A stretch of DNA of 64,000 bases, taken from the NCBI GenBank assembly GCA_020744225.1, contig JAGMWG010000018.1, forward strand, positions 62,001 through 126,000, read 5' to 3'. The position numbers and the translations under genes are program-made. The notes under the pieces were generated by a model. The model had not been told where the DNA came from. It made no database searches and was given only the letters and a program-made list of their open reading frames with translations. This DNA is from Paraphoma chrysanthemicola (Eukaryota > Ascomycota > Dothideomycetes > Pleosporales > Phaeosphaeriaceae). Below, in pieces: positions 10,626 through 22,245 of this stretch (position 1 is its first letter; each line of letters opens with the position of its first letter).

Positions 10626-11630
10626 GATGAAATTGAGGTGTAATTACTGAATGTGGGAAGTAGAGCGAGAAAGATATCAGATTTAAAAATTACTGCAAAT
10701 GGAAAACGATGCGACTGTCCAGCACGTCGAATATCTAAACCTCAGCCTCCAGAGGCTCGCTATATAGATTGCTCGGATGCAGCATCCGTGTGAAGATTTC
10801 CAATCTTTGTCCTGTTAGTTTGTGTAAAAGCGGGCTACGAGACTGATGGCAGCGGATTCGTGCTGCTCCGAGATGCGGTCGTAGGCGTTCCGTCGCAATG
10901 TAAGCGTGTCAAATGTTTCATGCCGAGTCTCATGCCAAGTCCAAACCCGTTGGAAACAGAACTTTGGGTGGGTCAATTCGATGCGGTTTCAGATCTGGTG
11001 ATCACGAGATCGCGGCAACGGAGCAGCGTGCGCACCTGGATGCGCCCACAATGTGTAACTCTAGACCCTGCAAATATGGTCAGCGAGGGCGCGCAAGCCG
11101 TGCTGGAGTTCGCGTGTCTGTTGGTACTCCAAAGCTTTGCTGCATGAGGGCCGCAGTGAGGGCAACCGATAGCCTCTTAGTGCGCCGGAACACATCCTTT
11201 TTGCTCTCGTATTGATACAAGCTCAATCTCTTCTTCAACCCATTGCCTTTGGCAATAGCATCAATGAAAAGCAGCTTTGTGACAGCAGACCAGCAAAAAT
11301 TGCCCCACCGAGACCCCCGAAGGAACCTCGATCCAAAACCTGACCACGGTGTGCAATGCAGCAAATTCTGAATGATCAACCCAATCTTGGAGCTGGGTGA
11401 TCGTAAGAAGGTAAGTATATCGAGCATGTGAAGGAGGGACCGGCGGTTTATATATGGCGAGGGCGGGCGCCTAGCGTGCACGTGGACGCTAGCGTTGCCT
11501 AGGCAGAGGCGCTGGTGCCTGGCACGTGCGGATAACGTTCGGAGCTCGGACTCTCATCATAGCGAGTTTGAAAAGGACACGGGCATGCTATTACATCTAA
11601 TGTACAGTTCTCGAATGACCATCCCCACGC
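10626..11630. other. Intergenic stretch, no gene seen
   Basis: About 1 kb between the cupredoxin start and the 3' end of the MFS gene, so it holds the cupredoxin promoter. Overlapping short frames on both strands show no domain or plausible splice partner. Confidence 0.4.
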
Positions 11631-13275
11631 TCAGAGGTCGACCTGCCAGATCTTGGCCTCTCGGATTCGCTCACCATAGACATAGAAAACAATCGGCAGC
11701 GGAAAGAAAGCGATAGCGATGAATCCAAGGAGCGAATTGCCCCATCCCAGCCCCAGAGCCTCGTACATGGACGGTCCGGCCAGTGGTAAAAGTGCCCCGA
11801 GCAAGCACCGCAAAATCGTGCTCGCGGCTGTCACCGAGGCTGCATGAACGGTGAAGGCGTCGACAAGGTACATTGCGCTGGGCATCTAGAGGCGAATTAG
11901 TCCAAGGGGGCCTTTAAGAAACGTTTCGTGACTACTCACGTAGGTTAAGATCATGCCAACACCAATAAATGCGGTTCCAAGAATGGGCACGATCCAGTGC
12001 GTTTGCGCATCCGCAGACCATCCATACCAGAACAGTCCGGCTGGGAGAAAAACGGCGCCGACCACCATAGGCGGTAGGCGATACTCAGGTTTTGGATCGC
12101 CGCCATTTTTCTGCGTCAAGTGCGCTGAGATCTTCTGGGACGCGATGCCGCACCCAATGATTCCCACAATAGATCCAATCCCAATGCCTAACGTTGCGAG
12201 GCCAGCCTGACCGCTGCTGAACCCGTACTGTTCGCCAAACACGACCTCGAAAGTGGTGAAGCATAAGTACAAGTAGCTGTAGACGACTGCGGCGTAGAGC
12301 GACAGGCTGAGCACAATCGGAGACAGCAACATCTTTAGCGGGCGAAAGATGGAGAAGGCGAACAGATCTCGCGGCGATTTGCCGGTGTCCAAAGCTGATC
12401 GCAGACTTCCCTTTCCAGTTTCGAGGCGTAATCGCTTTGTCTTGCGCTCCAGGATGACGTAGGGATAGGTCTCTTGTGCGAACAGCAGTGTTACTACTGC
12501 CATGGCGCCAGACATGATCACGATCAACCAGAAGGTCCAGCGCCATCCTAATGCCGGTGCAATGTATCCTCCTGCGATGGGACCCAACGAGGGACCAAAG
12601 ACCACGCCTAGGATGTACGCTCCCATCGCACCTGCCCTTTTCTCAGCAGGCATCAGGTCTGCAATGGTACCGGTGCCAATAGTCATAGGGCATGAGCCCA
12701 TGACGCCAGCCAGGAAGCGAAAGACGATGAGGGAGCCAAGGCTATTAGCCACCGCGCAGGCCACATTGAAAACAACGAAGAGGACGATGGAGACCTTGTA
12801 CATGATAGCCCTTCCGTACATCTCAGACATTGGAGCGATGACGATAGGGCCAAATGTATAACCAAGGAGGAATATTGTGGTAATGAGTGCCCCGAGTGTT
12901 TGGTTCGCGGAGTTAAAGTGCGCCAAGATGTCTAGTGTGGCGGAGGCGCAGATGGTCGAGGCGAAGGGCCTGGATTATATGTGGTCAATGAAAGTGATTG
13001 TTGGACAAGAGGAGTAGTACTAACGATAGAAGTGTCAAACTTGTGACAATGACAATGGCCGCTACCTTTCTCGAAGCTGGCCAATTCATTGGGTTCTCTG
13101 GATCACCTTCCTCAAAATCGACGATGCGCTCATCTTCTGTTGTCATTCCTGACCAGGCTTGCTCTGCGTCTCCAGTCACTTCATGGGGTTTGCCCTCTGG
13201 CGTCTCTTCATTCAGCTGCGTAGCCGTAGCGTTGGACCTGACGTTGGACGACGTTACTCTCTCTTCGTCGGTCAT
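11631..13275 (-). CDS. MFS transporter, DHA1 (drug:H+ antiporter) type
   Basis: Predicted 511 residues in three exons: 13275-13025, 12969-11940 and 11885-11631. Introns 12970-13024 (GTTAGT...CAG) and 11886-11939 (GTGAGT...TAG) both preserve frame. A hydrophilic N-terminus carries the family motif DPENPMNWPASRK ahead of helix 1. The DHA1 signature region GRAIMYKVSIV follows helix 2, RFLAGVMGSCPMTIG forms helix 4, and the antiporter motif region VVFGPSLGPIAGGYI forms helix 5. About 12 membrane segments can be counted. It probably exports a small molecule at the plasma membrane; the substrate cannot be read. It is head-to-head with a Zn2Cys6 regulator across 258 bp, which suggests co-regulation. 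Confidence 0.9.
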
Positions 13276-13402
13276 GATATTTATGGATAGATTTCGGAAT
13301 CAGCTGGTGAACTATTACGTGCTATCTTACACTCGGTATACAAGCTATATATGTGCAGACGGTCGCCGCGGCGTATGCTGACATTGGAAGGAGCGTCTTC
13401 CG

Positions 13403-13417
13403 CGGAATACCCGCGGG
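13403..13417 (+). promoter_or_regulatory. Putative Zn2Cys6 site, copy 1
   Basis: Reads CGGAATACCCGCGGG. It contains the inverted half-sites CGG-N5-CCG and matches the copy at 13480-13494 in 14 of 15 positions. Its site function is inferred. Confidence 0.5.
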
Positions 13418-13479
13418 ATATTTTAGCGAGCGGACATCAACGTCCCGCAGTGACACAAAGCTGCACCCTCCTTCCTCCA

Positions 13480-13494
13480 CGGAATACCCACGGG
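13480..13494 (+). promoter_or_regulatory. Putative Zn2Cys6 site, copy 2
   Basis: Reads CGGAATACCCACGGG, one base different from copy 1 and 77 bp from it. It lies about 40 bp before the regulator's start codon. Confidence 0.5.
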
Positions 13495-13533
13495 CTTTCC
13501 TCGACTTACTCTCTCCCTTGCGCACGCTAAGTC

Positions 13534-15738
13534 ATGCCAGCTTCGGTCAAGCAGAGGCCCGGCCGAAAAGGACAGTTCTCATGCAACTTCTGCCGGACAC
13601 GCAAACTTCGCTGTGATCGACCCTTACCATGCACGAGTTGCAAATCGCGCGGTAGAACGTGCCAGTTCGAGCCTATACCTTCAACTTTAGAGCATCGTCA
13701 AACAACGGCCCCCACACTTGCTGAGGTTATACCGCAGCAGCAGGGACATATAGCAACAACAACCCTACCCATCGGCTCATACACGAAACCACTTACCCCA
13801 ACTCAACACGACCTGCTGACCGAAGTCCAAGCTCTCAGGCGACTTACTCAGGATCTGGAAAGGCGTGTCGTGCAGAGCACGGTCATTCACGAGTCACCCA
13901 TCATCGCTAGCGACGTCTCACTCACACCAGACAGCCAGGATGTCACTCATCTTTCGGACACCTCACTATCGAACCTCAGCCATGTCAGCGAGGTAGTAGC
14001 ACATCTTCAACGCGTATCTAGAAGCCAAAGCTCAATAGATGCAATTCCTGACGACGATGTGGTTTTCAGGATTGAGTATATACAAGCTATTCCACAGGCC
14101 CCAACACACAACACACAACTCGGGAAGCCGACATCCTGTATTTGGCTTCCGCACCTTTCTGAGGCGAAAATACTATTGGAGCACTATATTTCCAGTCTCA
14201 GTCACATTCAGCATGTCCTTCATCCACCGTCACTCCGAACCATAATTTGTGACCTGTATCGAAAGATCAGCACACACGAGCGGCTTGAGCCTGGTACCGT
14301 CATCCTGCTTCTCAGCATCATCGCCAACGCAACTCATGTGTGGGCGGGTGGCGATGCTACTGAGGGCGAGTCATCTTTGTTCCTGTCCTCAACACAGGCG
14401 CATGCCCAAACCGGTATGTGGGTCAAAGCCGCTGAGGCAGTGCTTAACGCTACGCAAAACGATGGGGGCACCCTAGAGACAATACAAGGCATAATCTTGC
14501 TATCATTTGTGGTATGCAACTTGGAATGTGTGTCCTTGCGGTACCGATCTTTGATCTCATCTGGCCTGCTTCTTGGTCACGAGCTTGGTCTTCACAGGCT
14601 TGATCGTGATCCCAACACAGAGAAAGACGATTTGGCTACCGAGATGGGTCGTCGCTCTTGGTGGTATCTCGTAGCTACAGACTGGTGGGCGAAAACCTTT
14701 TACAATTTGCACATTCAGAAAATTTGCTAATGCGATAGCAGGTTGATTGCTGCACGATTCGACGGACCGACAGAAGGAGTGTACCAAGCTCATCCGCTCC
14801 ATATGGCTGTCAACAAGCCGCGAAATGTCAATGACATCGACTTCAAGGATGGCTCCTTCTTCCCACCTCAGCCGCGTCACCAGCCAACAGACATGTCATA
14901 CTTCTTGCAACGCATTCAACTTGCCGAGTTATCACGCGATATGGTCGACCGTAGTCTGATGGCGGTCGCCAAGTCTGGCCAATCAAACTACTATGAAGGG
15001 GTTATGGCCATGGACTCGGAGCTCGAGCAGATGATACACAATGTCCCCGATTTCTTCCAACTGAAAAGTTATGAGCTATTCGCAGAAGATAACAGAACCT
15101 CCAGCATCTTTCTACAGACCTACATGCTGAATTCACTCATGCATACGCAACGATGCAGACTGCATCTCGCTTATTTGAATACCGGATCCAGCGGCGACCC
15201 TGCGTATGCTTCGTCGCGGAACGCTTGTCTGGCCTCAGCGAAGCACATCATTTACACCGAGACGCGGTTGTTAGAGTCAAAACATGCCTTTGTTCAGATA
15301 CGTGGGCGCTTAGCAGCTATACTCTACGGGGTTTTCATCGCTGGCATTGTGCTGTTGATGGATGTTTGTCTGCATAGACCTCAAGCGGTGCAGGACGAGG
15401 CATCGCGCGGTGAGTTGGCTACAGCTCTGAGCATAATAAAGGATATGAGAAGCTGCTCCATGGCGGCGGCGTCGCTATACGAATCCTTGCTTCAAATAGT
15501 ATCAAGGTATGGAGCGCAACAGCCTCAAATACGCGTGCAATCTAAGGCGGATATGCTATCAAGCCCTCGGCAAGGGGCATGTAGCACATTGCATGCGCAT
15601 GAGGACGTCACCGCTTTCGCTACGCAGCCATCCAGTACTTTCGATCAGCAGATGGAAGAGCCAGCCTCGTCCATATACTTTGACCAGCTGCAGTGGGACG
15701 ACCTTTTCACCGGGCTTGCTTCATCATCTTTCTTCTAA
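13534..15738 (+). CDS. Zn2Cys6 transcription factor with fungal-specific TF domain
   Basis: Predicted 715 residues in two exons, 13534-14684 and 14742-15738. The intron 14685-14741 (GTGGGC...GCTAATG...CAG) restores the family sequence DWLIAARFDGPTEG at the junction. The N-terminus holds the binuclear cluster CNFCRTRKLRCD...CTSCKSRGRTC, with a basic region before it. A short coiled-coil-like stretch follows (about residues 93-115, LLTEVQALRRLTQDLERRVV), then the middle-homology/fungal-specific TF domain (about residues 215-600). It acts in the nucleus on CGG-type sites. Because it is divergent from the MFS gene it is the natural candidate regulator of that transporter. Confidence 0.9.
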
Positions 15739-15789
15739 AGCAATGTGTCGAAGAGAGAAAGATTTATTGCCCTTCGTTCTGCATGATCA

Positions 15790-16731
15790 TCATTCCAATG
15801 TCCTCAAAAAACTCAACACCCGAGCTGCGAACCAGTTCTGTGCGCCTTCCCCACTCAATGTGTGATCGGCTCCCGGATTCAGCCCTGAAAACTCACTCAT
15901 CACACCTCTTGGCGCCGCATTCATCCATCGCTGTAGCAAAGCTTCCTTATCAACACTTGGCGGTACCATCTCATCGTTCTCACTCGGTAGTATCAACAAT
16001 GGTTTCGACACCTTCCCGAACGTTCGCGATAAACTCGCAGCTTCCAAATCCGAGGAGAAGTAATCGTCATCTCCGCCTTTCGCAAGGAGTGAATTCCATC
16101 GATATGCAGTGATCGGGGAATGGAAAACTGGCGGTATGTGGGATTTGAGCATAATCTCATCTTTCTTCCCCATCGCAATTATGTCTTCGGCATGCGCAAG
16201 GGATTCAGCCAAGAAATCAGGTGGCATGAGCAACGACGCAGTCTCGCGATCTGACGTTGGTGCTTGAAGAATATACGCAGTGACATTCGGGACGGGAGTC
16301 TGTGAGCTAGCATATGCGAGGAGGGCTTGACATCCTACTCACAACAATTAGCAGCGACCCTACGCTTGCAGGCTGTAGCTTCTCAACGAACCAGTCGAAC
16401 TTCCGACCAATACCACCTTCTCCTTTCCCAAACCCTTCAAATACTCCACTAAAGCAACGGTATCTTCCACATCGTTCGCGATACTCGAAAACCCGAACCC
16501 GGTATACGAACTTCGCATCCGAAACTCCCAGAAAGAATAGTCGAGGTCCCGAGCCGCTTCGAAAGCACGGATCAACGGCTCAACTTGCGGTGTAGTATGC
16601 GGACCGCTGGTCAGGCCGCCAACGTAAACGAGTGCATTGCGAGATGAGGTGGAGCCGCGTTCGTAGGCGCAAGAGGACGGTGTCGGGGAGGGCAACGGGT
16701 GAACGGTTACGTGAAAGGGAGAGGCAGGCAT
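15790..16731 (-). CDS. DUF1749 alpha/beta hydrolase (SidJ-like family)
   Basis: Predicted 294 residues in two exons, 16731-16392 and 16334-15790. The intron 16335-16391 (GTTCGT...GCTAAT...TAG) removes an early stop and rebuilds the nucleophile region VVLVGSSTGCQALLAY (G-x-S-x-G). Further family landmarks are YVGGLTSGPHTTP near the N-terminus, YILQAPTSDRE after the nucleophile, LLILPSENDEMVPP before the acid, and GADHTLSG for the catalytic His. DUF1749 includes the Aspergillus siderophore hydrolase SidJ and many proteins of unknown substrate. It converges on the Zn2Cys6 gene with only 51 bp between stops. Substrate is not inferable here. Confidence 0.88.
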
Positions 16732-17254
16732 GATTGTGCGGTTCTAGGGAGTGCTATTTCGTTGAAGTTCTTTCGCCAGCTTGCAATGCGGCTCTTATAC
16801 ATGGTGAGAATGCCTGATTAGGCAAGTCATTGTCGCCAAGGCTGACGGAGCGGATAGAGATACTGCGTATAGGGGAGCATTTCATTGGCTGCTGAACTGT
16901 GCTGGGCAATGAAAAGCATGGCGCGGTTGGGAAGTCAAGAGCTTTTGGTGTGAAAGGTGGTTGAGGAAGCATATCCACCTTCGCATTGGCTTCTCTTGGT
17001 ATGTGGGCAAATATGGCTAGCTTTCGCAGACTCGCGGTGATTCACTCGCGGCGCGTAGACACCAGTAAGGCCACCGATCTTTGATCCCGGTGAAATGCCG
17101 ATTCAGGTACTCATGGTCTTCGATGCTCATTCCGGCTCCTTGCGTCGTTCAATCGTTTTGTCAAGGGACGTACGTCCCACCGGATTGGCTTCCTCATGTC
17201 TACTTGCCACAATTCCACCTTAGCATTCAGACTCCCATGCCCACTTTCTTCCTC
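16732..17254. other. Intergenic stretch, no gene seen
   Basis: About 520 bp between two minus-strand genes: the promoter of the DUF1749 gene and the 3' flank of the GPI-type gene. No supported frame or repeat. Confidence 0.4.
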
Positions 17255-17912
17255 TTATAAGAACACCCCTGCCGCTACTGCCGCCATCGCGCCAAATTTC
17301 ACATCCAAAAACGCCCTTGCCGTCGGCTCTACTCCACCCGTCGACGTCGCCGTTGCCCTCTGACTTCCCGCCGAGATCACGCTCCGTACAATACTAAACT
17401 GATCCTGCACCTGCCGTTCCTTGAAACTTCTCGCTCCACTCGGCAGCGCAGTATACCAGTCCGGGCGCGAGAAGAACGTTGTGGTAGTATCGGCGATGGT
17501 GACAGCGGCGGGGATGGAGTAATTTGATGCGGTGCGCACGAAACCGGCGATTTCGGAAGAGGCGGAAGATAGGGAGGATTGGTAGGTAGCACCGAGGGAG
17601 GAGGTGTACGAGGTGTAGGCGCGGTTGCCAGCAACGAGGACGCTGAAGGTCCAGCCAGAGGCCTGGGTGGATTAGGGTCAGGAAGGCGGTGAGAGTGAGG
17701 GGACAGCGAATTTAGTAGCAGAATGTATAGTGCATCAGAAGATAGAAGACATGATGGAATGAAGAAGCAGTGGGACTGACTTCTGCTGGGTCTGTGAAGC
17801 GCGGGATCTGATCAGTAGGGATTGGTGGCACAGTGTAGACCATGAAGTCAGCTTGCGCGACGCGGATAGCAGCGGATGCAACGAGAATGAAGGATGCGAA
17901 ATACATGGTCAA
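17255..17912 (-). CDS. Small secreted protein, probably GPI-anchored, unknown function
   Basis: Predicted 179 residues in two exons, 17912-17781 and 17662-17255. The intron 17663-17780 (GTCAGT...CAG, 118 nt) joins DPAE to ASGWTFSV in frame. It has an N-terminal signal peptide (MTMYFASFILVASAAIRVAQ), a Ser/Thr-rich middle with regular short helices (SSLSSASSEIAG), and a hydrophobic end (KFGAMAAVAAGVFL) preceded by small residues, as in GPI signals. No cysteines are seen in the mature part. I do not recognise the family. It is likely exposed at the cell wall or membrane. Confidence 0.65.
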
Positions 17913-19404
17913 AATAGCCGATCAACAAAGTGAATGGAAGTAAGACAAATAGGAAGTAGGCCGGGGATGGAGGAGAAGGTAAGCTGGCGGTCAGTCGCGT
18001 GATTACAAAGAAGAAGGATGCATCGTGCTTGTCATCGCATCATTGACAATGCCAAGAGCGACTTCTCCGCTCCAGGCGGATTGCGCTCTGCGTTTGTGTT
18101 GCTCGCGGTGCAGTTGCAGTTCCATGTGGACGCGATGCGAAGGAGGCGGAGTAAGTCGAAGGCAGACGTGCAGACGTGGTCTGTGCTTGTTGACGTCAAG
18201 CTTCTGCGGCTCTTGCCTTCCAATTCTACCTCACAACTTCACTTGTCTTATTAGTGTCTCTCTGGTGCATCTCGGATGCGTCTGTAATAAAATAACATAC
18301 TCTTGTCGAAAGTCTACGCCACTGAAACTTGCCCATCGCGATCACGCCGCGTCAGCACGCAGCGGCCAAGCCCCGGTTGCCAGCAGCGCGACTGGGCGTG
18401 ATCGCATGCTTACCGAAGGATTGTACAGCAAGACTCCGGGCTTTTATGTCAGACAGCAACGGAATATTTAAGGTTGCGACATAACTATATACAGTCCGAC
18501 TGTAATTGATGCATCATTTACAATAGTGAGCTTCTGATCTCGCAAGTTTCTAAAAAGTACCATCACCATTGCTGGGACCATTCGGACGTGCCAAATAATC
18601 CGCGGGCATTTGGATGTTCCCTATACAACACGATCTACCCCAACTTCCCAAGCGAGCTCTTCATCAGTGTGGTGCTAGTCATGACTGTAGTGAACTTCGT
18701 GAGTATTACGTTCGTACCCGGCTACATGGCGCTGGGATGTTAGATAATTCCCCAAATGCAAGAGGGACCTCGCAGCGTTTTCACACGTGGGCGAAGACGT
18801 ACATTGGCGATGCTAAATTGAAGGCAGTAGGAAGAAGGCCTGAGCAATCATATGAGAGTAGGATATGTCTAGCCAAAAGACATAGACCATAGTCCAGCCG
18901 CAAATATTCTGATTACGAGCCTCGGTTAGTCTGTTTAGCCAGATCAGTACACTCGCGTACTGCATGCTTCCCCGGATTCGATGAACGTATCGCGCTATTT
19001 GCCGACGGCTATTCAGGCATCACCCATGTGGCTCCAAACCTCGACATGCACCGCGTTCCCCAGACATTCATCACACAAATATGTTTCCACAAATCAGCTG
19101 CATTTCATATGTGTTTCGATGCTCGCTTCTGTGGCTAAGCTGCAGGTTTAAGACTGTCGATATTGGCACTGTGATACGATACTATCTTACGGAACCCCGA
19201 AGATCTATCGGAGACAGGAATCACTATGCACATATTGACTGAGAGGGGGATGAGAGACTTTGCTTGTCATCTTCGGGATCGCACTCGGTATCGCATGCTG
19301 GCATTCGCTATGTGCAGACACGTGCGTGATAATTGTTCTCGATAAATGTCGTGCATCGCGTGTCTTAATGTAGCCGGCCAACCACTTTTATTCTAGCATT
19401 CAGA
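17913..19404. other. Large intergenic stretch, no gene seen
   Basis: About 1.5 kb between the divergent GPI-type protein and AA9 protein 1. Several short frames exist (for example 18025-18471), but none has recognisable protein character. A polyadenylated non-coding RNA cannot be excluded. Confidence 0.4.
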
Positions 19405-20385
19405 ATGAGGTACATTCCATCTCTTCTTGCCTGCGCAGCGTCAGTGACTGCACATGGCTTCGTGCAGAATGCCACCATTGGAGGGAAGGAATATGATGTA
19501 CTTCCTCACACTATGTTCTTCCTCACACTATGTTCTTTAAGCGTTACATCGACTAACACAAATCAGTTCTACCATGTACATATTATACAGCACGCCGCCA
19601 GAAGCTTATGACTGACATTCTCAGCCCTACCAAGACCCATACATGAACCCAGCTGTGCGTACTCAACCGTTGTTCCTGCACGTCCTACTCACACCTTTAG
19701 CCACCTCGCATTTCCCGTCCTATCCAAGGAAACTTTCCCATCGAATCAGTCTCTCTTGCCGACCTTCAATGTGGCGGCAACACGACAGGTGGCATCATCG
19801 GCTCCACTCCCGCGCCTCTCCACGCCCCTGCCCCTGCCGGCTCGATTGTAAACTTACGCTGGACCGCTTGGCCCGAAAGTCACCTCGGTCCTATCTTGAC
19901 ATACATGGCCCGCTGCCCTGACGCCGGCATGTCCAATTCGCTCTCTACCCTCTCACCGACTTACTAACGTGAAGAGCTCAGGCTGCAACACGTACCTACC
20001 TGCTTCTGACCCCGTGTGGTTCAAGGTTGCTCGCGACGGGCTCCACACTACCAATCCAGACTGGCTTAAATCCGACTGGGCCGTAACACCCCTGATCACT
20101 ACTCCTAACTCCGGCGTGAACTACACGATTCCCGCATGTCTGAAGCCAGGATATTATCTTGTTCGGCATGAGATCATCGCCCTACACAGCGCATACAATG
20201 AGGGCGGCGCGCAGTTCTATCCAGGATGTCATCAATTGCAGGTCACCGGAGAAGGGAAGGAAATACCAGAAGAGGGGCTGGTGAGCTTTCCGGGCGCGTA
20301 TGAAAGTAAGGACAAGGGGTTGGTGTTTAGTATCTATAATGAGTTGCCGTATACCATCCCAGGGCCAGAGGTGTGGAGTTGTTAG
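19405..20385 (+). CDS. AA9 lytic polysaccharide monooxygenase (protein 1)
   Basis: Predicted 253 residues. Five exons are needed to give an unbroken AA9 protein: 19405-19497, 19567-19575 (9 nt), 19625-19654, 19701-19926 and 19982-20385. The signal peptide MRYIPSLLACAASVTA is followed directly by HGF, so His1 of the copper brace is created by signal cleavage. The second copper His is in WPESHLGPILTYMA. The outer-sphere region is LRHEIIALHS, and the Gln and axial Tyr lie in GGAQFYPGC. PRISRPIQGN and ADLQCGG are family motifs. No cellulose-binding module follows. Copper-dependent oxidative cleavage of cellulose or hemicellulose outside the cell is the family role. The last intron (19927-19981) uses a GC donor (G|GCATGT) if the family sequence PDAGCNTYLP is kept. 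Confidence 0.88.
19501..19534 (+). repeat. 17-bp tandem duplication inside an AA9 intron
   Basis: CTTCCTCACACTATGTT occurs twice in direct succession (19501-19517 and 19518-19534) inside intron 1 of the AA9 gene. It explains part of that intron's 69-nt length. Confidence 0.9.
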
Positions 20386-20766
20386 ATATGAAGGGTGAGG
20401 ATAAATAAGCATATTTGGCATGTTTAGGCGAGGATGGGGATGGGGGGTTGTGTAGGTGGTGGATATCCGGAACTTTAAGATAATATGAAAGGTCGAAGTC
20501 TCGTCCAAAGGCTCTTCGTCAATGTGTCCATACTTTGTACTAATTTTCTAGCGGAGAACCATGAGTAGAACAAAACAAACGTATACTGTGTGATCGTTGA
20601 AACCGTGGAGCTTCTATCATTGCAAATGTTCAATTCAGAGTAAGTTGCTGCCTAAGAACCTCTAGCTTACATAAAAAAGGTGAAATACCTTGCTCGGAGC
20701 TCATCGTGCGGCAGTGCGTCCAGAATATGTCAATGCAACATTGACAAGTACCCCATGCGCCGTCCT
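20386..20766. other. Convergent intergenic stretch, no gene seen
   Basis: About 380 bp between the AA9 stop and the stop of the minus-strand 2EXR gene. Probably 3' UTRs only. Confidence 0.4.
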
Positions 20767-21913
20767 TCAACCTCGCGCTTGCGTATCGTCGTAAGAACCA
20801 TACGTGATGCCAGCAAACAAAGGCTCCATAGCCAAAAGAAAATCATCTGGGTCCTCTGCAGTGACCTCCTTTGGCATCGGCTGGCAGATGTATCTACTAT
20901 ATCTTTCACACATATCCTTGTCAGATACCAGCGCAACTCGGCGATCCCAAACACCAATCGCCATCAGCCTGCGCGCAATTCTATTAAAGTTCTTCCCAAA
21001 CAGAAGAGACGTCCGCTGGCTTTGCATTGATGGTAAAATGTTTTCGATAAGCACGATCTTGAGCAGTGGCCTTGCTGTTAATAGGTCCTTTAGGTCTCGC
21101 AAAGCTTGCATATTGTCGAGCCATAATTGCGCATTCATGGCAGACTTCTCCGTGACTTCGGAAGGCAAGTGAAAAGGGTCTGTAATTATAAAGCGGCGAA
21201 ACGCGAGGTTCAACTGCTTCAGATTGGGGGCGTTGGCGATGTGGAGGAATAGTTTGCGTACGAGGCTGTTAGCAGAGTAAGTTAGTGAATGTACGTTGCG
21301 TCGAAGAGTTTTCATTGAAATTCGCAGAGATTGGTAGTACTTCGGTTCTTTTCCTTCAGGAGCAAGGGCATGTGGCCGAGTTCTTGGAAGTTCTCAAGAG
21401 GAGTGGAACATTCTTCGGTGATGAACGAACCGTCATGGTGAGTTGCTTCAGCCAGCGAAAGTTATGCTCTGGCAAAAGTTTTGGGATGAAGAAGAAGTCT
21501 TCGTGCTGGAAACGGAAATCATTTTCGCCATAGAAGACTTGGCCGCCCTCAGAAAATATGGTCTTGCAAGTACGTAGGAGTGCGACGGCAGGATTGTCCT
21601 GCTCATGAACTAGTAACTTGTTGCTTTCGGATGCGATAGGCTCAGAACATGTTAGGGCGTAACGGTAGATTCCGATTCGCAGTTCGACAGCGAGCTCGAG
21701 GAAGGTAAATGGGCGCAGAGCGGGCTGTATGACCTGCTTGCTCTCTCCGGAGAGATTCGGATGATCCCCATCGGACTTGGGATCGTTCTTGGGAAAGGCG
21801 CACACATCGTGAGCTTCCATGCTCAGCGCCATGTGTTCGCCGCCACTTGACGATTGAAAGCTGGAAATTATTACGATATCGTGTTTTGGGTGGCCTTTTG
21901 ATTGGCGTGACAT
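20767..21913 (-). CDS. 2EXR-domain protein, reading frame apparently shifted
   Basis: Two minus-strand frames belong together: 21913-21356 and 21315-20767. The first carries the 2EXR start (FTFLELAVELRIGIYRYAL) and LLRTCKTIFSEGGQVFYGEN. The second carries the C-terminal part (LFLHIANAPNLKQLNL ... GVWDRRVALVSDKD). The gene at 25210-26396 has the same order of motifs, which shows both halves derive from one protein. No GT-AG pair that I could find joins them in phase. The downstream frame is already open from just after about 21395, so a single-base shift near 21356-21400 would suffice. Pseudogene, sequencing error or an unusual intron are the options. 2EXR proteins are common in Pezizomycotina and functionally uncharacterised. 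Confidence 0.6.
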
Positions 21914-22245
21914 TTTGTAGAGGTCTTTGGGTTTGAAAGTGTTTCCGTGTGAGACTTAAAAGTTGAGAAGTAAATGAGGGCTAGATCAGGTCGTACTGAT
22001 AGATTGTTGAGAGAGTGAGGGATTTTTGAAGCCTTTAGTGAGAGGTCTAATCCCGGACAGTATAATTTGACGATGATATGATAACAAAGTCTACCTTTCA
22101 AATTGGTCAAAGGACCTGTGCAACAATTATCGTCTGATTGACATGATGCTGTACTCGCTGAACAAAGTTCATTGTTCGTCTATCTGGATATCTAAACCCC
22201 GTGCCGAAGTCCTAGTGAATGCTAATCACTCCGTTCCAAGCCTTC
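21914..22245. other. Spacer upstream of the 2EXR gene
   Basis: About 330 bp between two minus-strand genes. AT-rich; probably the promoter of the 2EXR gene plus the 3' end of the HET gene. No coding evidence. Confidence 0.4.

Larger units (their letters stand above)
13276..13533. promoter_or_regulatory. Bidirectional promoter, MFS transporter / Zn2Cys6 regulator
   Basis: The 258 bp between two divergent start codons. It holds a near-perfect direct repeat of a CGG-type site (listed separately) and, between the copies, CGG-N11-CCG at 13431-13447, a spacing of the Gal4 kind. Such CGG/CCG pairs are typical targets of Zn2Cys6 dimers, so autoregulation together with control of the transporter is a reasonable inference. 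Confidence 0.6.

Noticed and set aside
16732..17254. Possible tRNA or structured RNA in the gap
   Set aside because: No A-box/B-box pair or cloverleaf could be recognised by eye; a tRNAscan or Rfam search would be needed to overturn this.
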